A stretch of 64,000 nt of DNA from assembly GCA_911728455.2 (NCBI GenBank), contig OU452219.1, positions 501,001 through 565,000 on the forward strand, written 5' to 3'. Positions within the stretch are counted from its first letter, which is position 1. Every line of letters begins with the position of its first letter. Positions 33,977 to 46,275 of the stretch are shown one piece after another. The DNA comes from Marthasterias glacialis (taxonomy: Eukaryota > Echinodermata > Asteroidea > Forcipulatida > Asteriidae). The translations under genes and the position numbers were made by a program. The notes under the pieces were generated by a model. The model did not search any database, was not told where the DNA came from, and saw only the letters and a program-made list of their open reading frames with translations.

Positions 33977-34108
33977 CTGTATTTCAAGATTGTTGACGAC
34001 TGTTTCGTTGGCCTCAGTGGTTCAGGTGTGCACGTGTTGTCTACGTGCTTTGATGACCGCGCCAATGTGTCCACCTGGTGGTATCACGCAACGGCTGTTG
34101 CTGAATAG
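33977..34108 (+). CDS. Candidate terminal exon of the same unrecognised protein
   Basis: After a 150-bp intron with GTAAAG donor and CTTACATTTCAG acceptor, 43 codons plus TAG read LYFKIVDDCFVGLSGSGVHV and then LSTCFDDRANVSTWWYHATA. The composition is protein-like (Asp, Cys, Trp, balanced charge). The stop codon TAG is immediately followed by GTAACG, so AG|GTAACG would be a good donor and the stop could also be spliced beyond. One other frame is open through the exon. An AATAAA at 34741 could serve as poly(A) signal. Whether the gene starts at the ATG at 33722 or has upstream exons is unresolved. Confidence 0.4.
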   Translation: MYFKIVDDCFVGLSGSGVHVLSTCFDDRANVSTWWYHATAVAE

Positions 34109-35672
34109 GTAACGTTACCTAATGTGTGGATATCTCGAGGGGTAAAATCAGACTAAATTTGAAGAACGTTTCTTTATTGATACTTCAAGTTTTCCTTCCT
34201 CCATGGTTTGACCTAATGAGATCAGGCCAGTCCATGTACGACAACGTTCGCCTTTTGGCTTGAAGTCCAATGCAGCTAGGGACGAACACATTGGATGACC
34301 CCATACTCATTAATACTACACCGGACTTTACTTGAGGTGAAATTACACAAAACTAAAATATGTATGACATTTTACGTACAAATCGTCATCAGAGAAATGT
34401 TTTCCTCGAGTTGTGACGGAAAACAACAGAAATGAAAAATTATGAAAGTATGACAACACGTGTCACCTGGTTAGGGTTTTTATGTCGACAAACATCGGTA
34501 TCACTGTCAAGGATAATGTTGAGTTTCATACGTTTCTTGCGTTGATTGAACGTAAGGTTCCCAAATTCCAAAATTCAGTGCAGTAATGTTAGAATTGACG
34601 CTAAAATGAATCGAAAGCTTCTTTTACGACCAGTAACATCTACTCCTTGATAATATAGTACTCTGTGATAATAACAATAATAATATAAAATTACTTCAGT
34701 GCCGAGTTCTTAAAGTTGTATAAAAACCTTTCACTCATTAAATAAACGCTAAAATTAATTGTGACCAGCTGAAGAGAACATAATTAAAAGTTACAGGAAA
34801 AGTATCGTTTCTTGCACCATTTACTCAATCACAGCATTGCAGAAAAATGTACTGCTTGCAAAAGACCTACGGCACAATAAGATGGTCGCTTGAATGTCTG
34901 ACATTGTAAGAGAGTGTAAGACAGGTACGCACTGTTCACATGGATATTTAACCGGTGAATATGAGCTTTTCTGATATACGACATATGTAAATAAACCCTG
35001 TGCCCGTCGTAAATATCAAGTGTAAACTCTCGGATGGAATGTGTTTCGGCTGATCGGTGAAAGTGTTTATAAACCTTCAAATACTTCTACGGGGGAAAAA
35101 ACCTCCCAAGTTCGCAAGGTACAACATGATTTTTCGTATTATTTATTTACTAATATTTCTATTTCTGATCAAGGTGTTATGCGGTTCCTTTAAGGTGGAT
35201 ATCCGGGGATGTTGTGGTCATGTTTAAGTCGGGACTATATAAAAAAGGTAACTTTACCTACAGGGAAGAGATGAATAATGGGAAGGGAGACAGATGCGCG
35301 CCATATTTCTTTCTGCTGGCCAGGTGTTAGGAATGTAGCCCATTTTTTGACTACATGTCGAGATCGTAATCACGCAACCATCAGAGAAACCTTGCGAAAC
35401 AACCTTTCAGCATATGTCCCTTTTTCTTAACTTATTTTATGAACTGTCAATAAAAGAGAGTTAAAAGGGGGCTGTACGAAAATCTAAAATGTAAAAATAT
35501 TACACAGAGAGTGTTACTGGAAGAGAGGGTTGGGGTTGGTTAAAGATATTAATACACAAACTGCAATCGGATATTAACATTGAAATGTACTAAATGGGAG
35601 GGAAAGGGAAGCTTGATGTTAAGAACTCTAGACGACCCCAAGTTGTAATTTGTTAGTTGTGATTGCAAAACT

Positions 35673-35712
35673 GCTGCCCTGCTGCCCTGCTGCCCTGCTG
35701 CCCTGCTGCCTG
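35673..35712. repeat. GCTGCCCT x5 microsatellite
   Basis: Four exact 8-bp units plus a final variant GCTGCCTG, directly tandem. Confidence 0.95.
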
Positions 35713-37031
35713 GTAAAATCCCTAGAATCGAGATAAAAAATTAACATCCCCCTAAAGCACTAAACTGTCACAGGCCCACTAGTTGGTTGAGGTGCTTTCG
35801 GTTTTCGGTAACCAAATTACAAAAAGTCTCTGTGTTTTCTTGAGACGTCATTTGTGCTTCTTATGTAGCCTAAAATAACTAAACTACTTGAAAACTTAGG
35901 CCTATACTCAATGTGATTTTTCTCCGTTGTGATTTCATAAAAAGTGGAAAACACAATTGAACCAAATCGAAGGTGTTTTGTGCAACCTGTCAGTGAACCC
36001 ATGACCCTTATGGCATCGTAAGTGTGGACATCTTCAAATCTCGACCACCTAGAATGGTGATAAGTCGAGGTATGAGGCCCAGACATTAGCCGTAATCAGA
36101 TTTCTACCGGGAATGCAGCCACCCAAAAGCCGTGGACAACTCAGACAAGAACAGTTGAATAAAATACCCAACATTTTTTTCGGGAAGGTTAATCATTTGA
36201 AGTGCATTTTTTATTTTACATGAAACTTAAACACACAAAAGATACACAATCATTGTGTTGTGGTCATGGCCTCATTTTCGTGATTTGAAGTGGGAAAGCG
36301 TAACGGAATCAAAATTCCAAAATGTTTACGTTTTACATAAAAAAAAGTAAAAAAGAAAAAAAATCCCGTTTGCTAAGCTTCAAAGAATGCGTACATATTA
36401 TACTGGTAACAGTTTGGGGGAAAATTAAGTAGAATGTATTCCACTAAAGACGTAAATCTCATCATGCACAATGAATGATAACATTATCAACCATTAAATA
36501 AATTATATAGTTTTTACCTTAAACTTCGCTGTACTTACAGTTTGCGATTTCGACATTTATTTGCAAATAACAGCCTGCTATCGAAAGTTGTTTTTAATTT
36601 GATGGTTAATTCTATCCGGGCAAAAGAGTGATTGCTTGTAGTTCTTATAATAACCAAAGAAAACTGCGAACTGTAGTGTAGAGATGAAATCTACATTCTG
36701 AATGTCAGTTTTGCCGTCAATAATAGGGTTGTCATGGATCTATCCTCACAATAACAAAAAATGTATATTCCACAAAGGTTTGATGTTCCTATTTTTTGTC
36801 TACATTTCTAACAAATCAGCGTTTTTCATAACTAGATAAAAAGATCTGCCCTACTTTGATCTAAACGACAAGTACTTTGGTCTCTTTATTCAGTTTAATA
36901 TGCATTTACTGCTACCACGCTGTCATCGCACATTTCAAAATAACTATATTAAAGTGTTGGTTGATAGTTTTTTTTAAAGACTTAACCCATTACAAGTACC
37001 CTACGTTGAACTTCCGTGACAATTACTACGG

Positions 37032-37107
37032 TGATGCGACCGTAATAACACCCTTGGGTTTAACGCGATCGACGGCAGGCGGAAGTCATCAACTCACGGT
37101 CGCATCA
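37032..37107. repeat. Inverted repeat TGATGCGACCGT
   Basis: TGATGCGACCGT (37032-37043) pairs perfectly with ACGGTCGCATCA (37096-37107) around a 52-bp CpG-rich loop. The CpG-rich zone runs about 37005-37160 in otherwise AT-rich DNA. Perhaps a MITE remnant. Confidence 0.5.
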
Positions 37108-38212
37108 ACTATTAGCCCTACGCGGTCTTTGATGGGCCCGGAACAGGACCTTAGGATATCGCTTTAACATGTGACTTCGCGGGCCAAAGTGCGGTTTTCC
37201 CGGCATTGTTGAAGGACGGAAATCTGGCATTTTTCTCTATCAAGGTTCACCATTTTTCCTTCAAGACACACTCGTATCCGCTGTAAATCACCAAACGTCC
37301 AAGTGGTAAATGACATTATAAATACTTTATGATTAATTTTTGTTAATAAGTGACGACTGATGAAAACGTGGGTCGGTTTTTCATTTGTAAACACAAATCT
37401 ACTTTGCAATTGTTTACTTTGTGCATGGAATCTGTACGCGATTTTTCATAGATTGATAGTGAGGTTTTTATAAAACAACGAATGAAGGAGTTTTTACTGA
37501 AGACTGTATTTTTGGTAGTCACATTAAAACTGCAAAATAAGGTACCGTAGTCTTCTTGAAGGTGGAATTAAACAGTGATGACCATACAGTTATGTGTAAA
37601 TCTGTGAAAAGCAAAGTTGAGATCAGCTCCGCAAACGCCTTTAGTTTTTGTAAAATGACTACAATTTGTGCAGGGTCTCACTGATAGCCAAAGTGTCTCG
37701 CGCAGAAAAAGACCGTTTTTATTCGCATAAGTAGGATTAGCCTACCATGGCATGCAAATGTATTTTTTATTTTTACTTTTACTTTTAAATATTGTTTAGT
37801 TTGAGTTTCCTTTAAAGCATCCGCAACATTGGTCATTGCATCAACCAGTATCCACACTTTGCTCTATGATGCACCGTAACCCAACATCATAAAGTAACAA
37901 ACCTGTGAAAGTTTGAGTCACAAGAAAATAGTGAAAATCCCATCAATGTTTTCACTGACATCAGATTTCGGACTAGCGAAATTAACATTAATTGTTTTAC
38001 TAATTTCTCTAAAACTATAACATTTATATATAAATGTTTTAAGGGAAGTTCTCCAACAAGACCTACTTTATACCATAGAGTTATATTTATGTGCACATTA
38101 ATATAATATTTCAATCTCTCCAATGTCATGCAAACTATTTAAATCAATGTTTTGATCTGCCCAAGTTCGTTTAAGGGCAAATCCCAGAGACCTTTATAAA
38201 AATGTCTACAAA

Positions 38213-38254
38213 ACAGTACAGTACAGTACAACACAATACAATACAATACAATAC
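38213..38254. repeat. Pentamer array ACAGT/ACAAT
   Basis: Eight or so 5-bp units shifting from ACAGT to ACAAT type. Confidence 0.85.
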
Positions 38255-40041
38255 GCCTTGTGTGTTGCTCTTTTGTTCTGACGTGAAGGACTTGGCACTT
38301 GAGCCATCAACAACCACAAGTAAGTTTACTCAGCAAACCGCTAGATAAACACCGCAATACCGCGACTAAACTAACACCGTTGTAGATGTCATCAGTACAG
38401 CTAGTCAGGTGTTATTATACACTACTTATTTTTTAAAAAACAATTTATTGAGTAAAGTATGAGCAAGTTATCCCCGTGAGGACGAGAAAGCCGATACTTC
38501 CTTTTAGATCAGCGGTTTATACCGCACTCTAATCCAGATGTGAATCTCGTCAAGACATCTAAATCGTATCCAAACGCCTCCGACGAAGGAACCTTGGATC
38601 CCCCCTCTTTTTTATTTTTTATTTTTTTTAGGTCTCGTGGTTTCGATGGCAACAATGTCCTTGGACTGTCTTATTGTTGAGAAAAACAAGCTCTAAAACA
38701 CCACTTTTTACGAGGAAAATTCTTCTGAATGTGCCAATTCAGAATCAATTCAAATTCAAAATTAATCAATCGCAGTTTCAATTATTCTATCATTATTATT
38801 ACATATATACATGTTTAAGAAGTTCTAATCATTGTGGTGGGGTGGCCTAACTGCATAGTGTTATTGTCGGTACACATGAACTGTTTTTGCTTACAATATT
38901 CAGTCTAATGATAGAGACATGGGACCCACAACTGAACCTACCTCAAGTATCTAAAAAGGAACTTCATCACCGGCCTTCTCTTTCTTCCAATCCACGGGAT
39001 GCAGTGCTTCGAGGATTACATGGATTTAGATTTTAACCGAAAACATCAACAATTTTTTACAATACTTTACGTTTATAGGTTGTTGGGTCTATACCATTAA
39101 GGGCTACTTGGGAACCAAGCTCTATTAATTAATTCATATTGTGCTAATTCCGTATTGCCAAATTAACTCGCGATTCTGGAATGCTTTTCTGAGAATCAAC
39201 GAAGTGATCCGTCAACATTTTCTGTGGATTATGGATGTTACCATAAGGGAAGGTTTGAATCAATGGAAGGTACTTTGAACTGCACGTTTCATTATTAGTC
39301 AGAAAAAATAGCTATTCGATTAATGAGTCAAATTTAAGAGGGGAGGGTAAAATCAAGTCATATTTTCAGAATTAAGTAATTCTCCAGAGATCCACAGGGG
39401 GAAGCCGCAATTTACAGTGGTTTCCCGCAAGCCAATTCAGTCATTGCACATTAGCGGATTGCGTGCCGAGTGGTAAATCACTCCTCCGTCCCATGGGTAC
39501 CAACCAAAAACCAACAGAAGGTCCGGCGTCCCACTATTGGTGTATCAACGTGCGCGATTCGAAGAACATCATATTTCATAATTATTTCTGAAGATTTATG
39601 TTATCGCGATTTTGGAATGTTGAAACCATGATTGCGTATTGAACATTTTTCCAGGTAAACGTTTACTGATAAAAATTCAGTAAAACATTGGAGCCTTGTA
39701 CAAAGTGTACCGTCATCTCAAAATTGAATCAAAACCTCATTTTCAAAACTGTCATAGTCCTTCATTTCATATTTCTTTAGTTAGTGTAAACATTTTAAGA
39801 AAGTGTTGACTTAATGTAGTTGTTACCCAACATATGATATTCATCAATAAATTGATGACATTTTCACCAATGGTTTTGCGTTATTCTCCGTGTAATCAGA
39901 AAGGTGAATTGAATTTAAGTATACAGAAACAAAATCTGTATTCTTTAAATTCCATGTCGAGGGGGAGGGGAGGGCGTGGGCCCATGTTTTGGTCAGTCTG
40001 ACCCGAATTCCAGTTCATAATGATCCTCTATCCTGCAAAAC

Positions 40042-40416
40042 ATTACTGACCTGGATTTACACTAACTCGGATCTACACTAACTCGGATCTACACTGACTC
40101 GGATCTGGACTTACTAGGATCTGCACTGACTCGGCACTAAACTGACTCGGATATACAGTGACTCGGATCTTCACTGACTCGGACCTGCACTGACTCGGAA
40201 CTGCACTAACTCGGATCTACACTGATTCGGATCTGCACTGACTCGGATCTTCACTGACTCGAATCTGCACTAACTCGGATCTACACTGACTCGGATGTAC
40301 ATTGACGCGGATCTACATTTTTACGGATCTACACTGACTGGGATCTACACGTCTACACTGACTCGGATCTCTCTGACTCGGATCTACATGGACTCAGATC
40401 TACATGGACTCGGATG
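40042..40416. repeat. 16-bp tandem array, about 23 copies
   Basis: The consensus is ACTGACTCGGATCTAC. Most units vary at one to three positions (CTAACTCGG, CTGATTCGG, CAGTGACTCGG). Some units are shortened, as near 40355-40380. There are no unique spacers and no flanking gene. A minisatellite; the near-palindromic GGATCT/AGATCC in each unit is part of the consensus. Confidence 0.92.
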
Positions 40417-41804
40417 ATAAACACAGAACCTAAGGTACTTGGCCATTGGGACACAGATCCGGCTCGATTCCAAAAGTGTGAACTGTCTATCTCTTTGAAA
40501 AACCCATTTACATCGAGTGCAACACGCAAACTACCTAGGTTGATGGATAGTCAAGAATCACATGTTACATTGAACAGATATTACGTCTAAATCACTGATG
40601 CGGTTTGCAAGTATCGATCATACAAAATGAAAATAATATGTTTAATGAGTAATGTCCTGATACGTTGAATGAGACTCAACAGATTGTCTCGACCTCATCC
40701 CCCCTTGCCTGTATACATCTTTCTTATTGGTTCAAGACTTTGCAATAAGACGGCACAACGACATTTGGTCAACCCCCACTCGCAGATAACCATAAGAAAC
40801 TAATGATAGTTGCACTTGAACGGCTTCGTTTTAACGACGGTTTTGTTTTTTTGTTGTTTCATGATTTAACCTTATAATAGTTCAGATTTTTCTCGAGTAT
40901 ATGAATACGATTTCAATTTGAACTAGCTTGGTACCCAACATATCAAACACACTTCGTTTGTGTTTTGTAAACAATTTTAGGAACTGTTTGATAGTTTCTA
41001 AAATAATATGTAACCAAAGCGTACTCTGAAGTACTTTGAGGGCGTCTTTTATCTTGTCAGCTATTACTTTTTCAAAGAAAAAGTAGGCTTAAAACACTAC
41101 AAATTGATATGGTAATATTAAGATTACTTTAATGTTAATACAGGTATACCAATCATTTTGAGAAATGTTTTTACTAAAGAAGCTCTCATCTTTGTACAAG
41201 TCATCTCAGATGCCCTTACCCTAACACTGCAGTCGCCAACTTTGTTTTGCTATAAACATCCCCAAAAGGGATTGTTTCTTGAAAACGTAACTACTTGGTA
41301 AAACGGCGGTTGAATGTAAACCAATGTACCGGGATTATTGTCTTTAACAGCTAGGAACAAAATGAGACTAGTGGGATGTAACGACGGCGTGCGGTTAATT
41401 TATGGATAATTGCCAACGGTGTACCCACCCTTACAGACCGATTCATCAATCCAATATTCCTTGAACTACACCTATCAAATTTCATCCTTTTTTCAACATG
41501 AAGACATGAGAATAATTACTCGATCATCTGATAATCATTATAGGCCTACTTTGATAGGTCTAGGATTGATTTCGAGGGAGCAAATATCACTTTCTGATAA
41601 CGGACATAAAACATTAAATCCAGTCAGAATTGTCCCAAAATCCAGAGCAACTTCACGGAGTCCAATTTGGGACCAAAATGGCCTAGGAGATCTAGACTAG
41701 GCCAATGGTCAGAAATTCATTTGACCATTGACTCGGAGTTTGAATCTTGGTTCAAGAATTCAAAATTCAGGTCTGGCTCAGGGGCCGGGTACAGACCAAT
41801 CCAT

Positions 41805-41850
41805 AGACCTCTTGCATATGACGTCACAAGCTCAAACGGCGCCCTCACTG
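41805..41850. promoter_or_regulatory. CRE-like TGACGTCA site in a CpG-richer segment
   Basis: CATATGACGTCACAAG (full CRE palindrome at about 41819-41826) precedes AACGGCGCC. No transcript start or gene can be placed beside it. The same octamer also occurs near 7084, 21966 and 46796, so chance is possible. Confidence 0.2.
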
Positions 41851-42812
41851 AGTCAAAGAAAGACCTGTCTCTGGTTGAGATCAATAGTCGGACATTATGG
41901 AATAGTCGGACAATATGGATTTTGGGATTAAAATCATAGTAAAAGAACCACAGAAGGCTGGGCTTGACCGCACTCTGAGTCAATGCTGTGGACGCAGCGT
42001 TAAAAAAAATGTGACACGCGCGTATGACAAAATGATATCACGTGACATGCATGTATAGCAAAATGGTGACACACATTGAGCAATTCTACGTTTTTATATG
42101 TCAATCTGAATGATGTCTGAATGGCAAATTTTGCACGCGTGTTGCCATAGACGCGTAAAAACATGGCTGCCCATTAAATGGTTTCACAACTGAATTGCCC
42201 TGGTAATGACTCACTCAGCGTTCTCGGGATTTTAATTTTGTGAGAACGCCACCACAGATGTTTCTTAACGACAGAAAAATACATCTTTTATCTCTCTCTA
42301 TGACTATGAGATCCATCGTGCTAAGATTTTCCGACTGAACCTTTCGGTGTAAGGTTCCTAAAGGATGGGAACAGTTCCTGACATATAAATTAATATCAAG
42401 AAAGTACATTCCAGGGAGGACATTTTTCCTACAGCCGTCTCTCAGTCTGCACTGTGCCTGTTTGAATGTCACGTATCCTCTCACGGGAATGCGCGAGAAT
42501 TATCAAGGGAAAAGATTCGCCAAAATGTTCAGACTTCTGTGGGAATTTAGATCACTTTGTCAACAGTGTTATCTGAGACGAGAGTGCGGAACCTGTTGGC
42601 CAAGCCCCTCTTGAGTATTCGCAAAGCAGTGGAAGAACCTTAGTTACTACCAAGGAAGAGGTTGATTCGACCTCGATCCCCCTAGGGGAAGGGTTTTATA
42701 CGGGATGCTTTTGAATCATCACGCCCGAACGGGATGGGGCTTATTTATTTCCACGCACGGTTGAATAACACGAGTTATAGTTTCTGATTATGACATTTTA
42801 GAAAATTGGCGA

Positions 42813-43067
42813 TTGCGTTGGGTTTCCTTGGAGGTGTTCGAGAGATGTCTGAACGTGAATCTACACTCAGGACTTGATGAAAGTATTACTGAAACAGCCG
42901 TTAGTATTGTGTTTATAATAATATGGGCAGTCGTAGGATATTTCAGCTCAAACGGCATACAAAAAAGAATAAAAAAGAAGATACCAGCACCGTTACCAAT
43001 GATGTCTACCATCAGTGACAGCTTACATGGTAAATATCAACCATGTAGAATCAAGTGCTGTATTTGA
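42813..43067 (+). CDS. Possible small single-pass membrane protein frame (weak)
   Basis: An 84-codon frame opens at a GTG/TTG-type context rather than a clear ATG-plus-Kozak start. It includes ETAVSIVFIIIWAVVGYF (a plausible membrane helix) followed by a basic stretch QKRIKKK, the usual positive-inside arrangement. No splice sites, promoter or homology were recognised, and the AT-rich composition could create this pattern by chance. Confidence 0.12.
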   Translation: MRWVSLEVFERCLNVNLHSGLDESITETAVSIVFIIIWAVVGYFSSNGIQKRIKKKIPAPLPMMSTISDSLHGKYQPCRIKCCI

Positions 43068-43619
43068 GAAGATCTATGGTATACGACAACACCCCCTCCC
43101 CCGCCCCCTGTGTGGCGTAGTTAACATATTTTCTAAGGGCCACCGGACTGCAAAAATTTGATTTTGTGTTATTATGTATTGAGTCATCAAATTCCGACTT
43201 TAACATTAAACATGCTACCTCCGCGGGCCAAGGGGCGGGGTCAGCTAATACTAGGACCTAAGGGTTACCCGAGAGCAAAAACAAGGTCATAGGGAGAAAA
43301 AAGTGAAATTTGGAAATACCGTTAGTTCAAAGTTTTATTCTCAGTAAAAAATAACCAAGACCTGGTTTAGCTCCCTTCTGGAAGTGTACTTTTGGGTATA
43401 AAATTTAGCTGCAAGGATATTTTTGGGTACTTCATGAAACTTTTATCGAAAACTGGTATGTTCCGTTTTTCAGAAGGAAATAAACAAACCATCATAGTCT
43501 TGCTTTTATACTTCTCTCAGAGTATGTTGCAAGTTCTGTTCTGCAAAGAAAATAATTATTTGGTGGGTAATAATAGAAGCCCACCCCCCCAAAAAAAAAA
43601 AAATAATAAAAAAAAATGT

Positions 43620-43670
43620 GAATGGGCTCCCGTTGCGACCTTAACAGAGTCTTTCTCAAAGCCATCAGTT
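43620..43670 (-). repeat. GTTTCGA-core repeat fragment
   Basis: Minus strand TTTGAGAAAGACTCTGTTAA then GGTCGCAACG. Nearly identical to the fragments at 32.36 and 44.47 kb; the GAAA of the core is changed to GCAA. Confidence 0.6.
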
Positions 43671-44339
43671 ACATCCCAAAGTCAGATTGTAAATGACGAT
43701 TCGCCTCAATCCATTACCGTACCTTTTTGTTTACCAACTCACTCTTGATTAATTCGCATCTTTACAAAACAATTGCGGAAAAATCGTTCACAAAAAGCAA
43801 AATAAAGAAAACTACACGTAACGACTTCGGGTTAAGTTATGATGTAATTAACAACGTCATTCAGCACTTAACTAGATTCCAGCAACGTTATTTGCGTCAT
43901 GCGGTATGGTACACAACAGACGTCTGTCGTCTATTCAGAAGAACTTCAGGACACAAAGTTCATGAAATTATGACATTTTGATAGATGATCTGTACACTTC
44001 AAACTCTTCCACGTAGCACCAATAAACGTAAATCTTGTAAATAACGGTATGTTTGAACATCGGTGCTTGCCCTTTTTTGTTACATTTAAATTGTCCCCCG
44101 TCATTGCAAACTTCCCATTTGGGCCCCATTCAGTTCTGATGACGTGAAGTTTAAAGGGCAGGAAGATCGTCCAATAATTACCGAACTCAAACCATTTTTC
44201 CAAAATGCTCCTTCATGTTATAATTTGCCAGTTTTCGACCATTAAAATCGTGCATGCACTTTAAGTTAAAAAAGATGACACACATTTACAGCTACCAGTT
44301 TTGAAAGTTTGTTTCGGTTGTTTTGTTGCTATTTTTTAG

Positions 44340-44414
44340 GCCATTCCGTTGTCAGGAAGTGACGAATTGAGCAAGAAGTTTCTTCCCTGTGGAGGAGTTT
44401 TATTTAGTAAACAG
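44340..44414 (+). CDS. Candidate isolated 75-bp coding exon
   Basis: The acceptor TTGTTGCTATTTTTTAG and donor CAG|GTAATT bound exactly 25 codons without a stop: AIPLSGSDELSKKFLPCGGV then LFSKQ, phase 0 at both ends. Such symmetric phase-0 exons are common. No partner exon could be joined with confidence, and no family was recognised. Short exon-like segments arise by chance in AT-rich DNA. Confidence 0.22.
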
Positions 44415-44444
44415 GTAATTTTCAATTAAATTTCACTTGCAAAA

Positions 44445-44500
44445 AATTGTTAATGGCCTCACGTTTCGCTCCTAGCAGAGTCTTTCTCAAAGGCTACATT
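44445..44500 (-). repeat. GTTTCGA-core repeat fragment
   Basis: Minus strand TTTGAGAAAGACTCTGCTAG then GAGCGAAACGTGAGGCC. It lies 30 bp after the exon-like segment at 44340. Confidence 0.65.
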
Positions 44501-45244
44501 TTATTATTATTTTTTAATTTCACTTAAAATATTCCTTTTTAAATATTTTTTCATGGTCTCATGAATATTCATAGTTACGAAAAACGTGGTTCTTATTTAG
44601 TGTATAGACAGACGGTTTGAAATAAGTTTCCGCCTAAAGCCTCACATTTCCATCAATCTGCGGGTCCGAAACTGAGAATAAGCAATCTCCTCGAACACCG
44701 TCAACAAATCAATGAAGCAATTCATGAATTAAGCAGAAATGACACTTTTATTTATACCTCCGGAGTTGGATTTCACCTCAATATGAGGATCCAGTGTCTC
44801 GATGTACTATGGGTTGTTTACTGACCTCATACACGCAGATGTACATTTACACCAAACTCATACCTTGAAACATCAACAATGATGAACAATCTACAAGAAA
44901 TCTCTCTCTAATTTTCCACTGCAATTCCCCCGATTTTGATCAAGTTGCATCAGTGTACTTACCGACAAAGACCCCGTTCAGCTGAGGTATTTCGGTGGGG
45001 AAAATTGAGCCGTTTCACGGGCCGCAAACGAGGCCGACAGGTAAGACAATGCCCCGGGGCTCTGGCCACACCTCTGCACGTCCCGTTGTAGTGTTAAATT
45101 GAGCATGGTCATGCTTTAGTCAAACAACAAGGACACTGCATAAGAGAAAGAGTGAAGGGTGACTGTCAACAGAAACAATACCAATCCCAGGAATGGGCAG
45201 GAATAATAACTACGGTAGCTCGATGATATTGTATTAAGATTTTG

Positions 45245-45495
45245 TTAGTTTATGGAAAGGACAGGGTGGTACAAAACCGACGTTTCGATCAAGCGTGCGC
45301 TAATAGTAACAATGTCTGAATAAAACTCCCACTTGTGATTGTCGACAATAAACAAAGACTTATAACTAGTAGGAAGGGAATCCATACGGCAATCCACAAG
45401 GTGGGTTGTGTTCTTAGCGAAATTCGAACCAGGGCCCAACAAGGAGAAGGAAAGTGGAAGAACCACTGCACCGACCTGGTTAGCTCAGCCATTTA
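45245..45495 (-). repeat. tRNA-like SINE fragment with GTTTCGA core
   Basis: On minus, an A-box-like TGGCTGAGCTAACC (near 45490) is followed about 60 bases later by a B-box-like GGTTCGAATTT (near 45425). A unique body follows, then, at 45276 on plus, GACGTTTCGATCAAGC. This fits a short retroposed element, but the tRNA fold was not verified. Confidence 0.35.
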
Positions 45496-45977
45496 TCAAG
45501 ATTGACCTACTGCAACCGCTACATAGTACAAAACACTGTCAAGCTAATTCCAGCATCTGGATTTGCTCACCATGATTCCAGCAGGTTCTTAAACGCTTAC
45601 ACTGCGACCTGTCACATATCCCTTGACCCTATCACATCAGCTATACCCTTAAGCTTATCTGGACCCCCTCACAGTAACCGCTTCATCCCTCATCAGATGC
45701 TTATCAAAGCTACCACCAAAAGAGTAAACGGTTATGGGGTGCAGAATGAGGTCTTCATATTATGATCTAATTCGGGTTAGTATTATTGCGGAATGTTGTC
45801 ATTTCTTAGAATTATCTTGTTGATCCACATTCTTTCTTCCACTTGTTGTTTTGAAGCGGCCTGTCTTAATTTATCAATAAATCAATGATCGAATCTGGAT
45901 GTGGTCGTTCAGGATACGGTTTACAACCACATTGGGCCCTGCATCAAATCTGTCAAGAAGATGGGGAGGGGGAACAA

Positions 45978-46275
45978 AGCAACAACAACACAACGACAAC
46001 AGCAGCAGCATCAGCAACAACAACAACAACACAACGACAACAGCAGCAGCATCAGCAACAACAACAACAACACAACGACAACAGCAGCAGCAGCAAAAAC
46101 AACACGACAGCAGCAGCAACAAAAACAACACGACAGCATCAGCAGCAACAACAACACAACGACAACAGCAGCAGCAGCAGCAACAACAAAAACAACAACA
46201 ACAACAACAAAACAACAACAACAAAAACGACAACAACAGCAGAAGCAGCAGCAGCAGCAGCAGCAACAACAACAA
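45978..46275. repeat. Compound CAA/CAG triplet block
   Basis: About 300 bp made almost only of CAA, CAG and occasional GAC/CAT triplets. A higher-order segment ACAACGACAACAGCAGCAGC occurs three or more times in the left half. All three forward frames and two reverse frames are open, which is the nature of such repeats and not evidence of a gene. Upstream is GGGGAGGGGGAACAAAG. Confidence 0.95.

Larger units (their letters stand above)
34109..40040. other. Largely featureless intergenic DNA
   Basis: AT-rich. Apart from AATAAA at 34741, a GCTGCCCT array, an inverted repeat at 37.03 kb and a pentamer array at 38.2 kb (listed separately), no gene, RNA or element was recognised. Short frames (up to 96 codons) are unsupported. 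Confidence 0.4.

Noticed and set aside
40042-40416. CRISPR-like array
   Set aside because: Units of 16 bp abut directly without unique spacers, in an animal-type genome.
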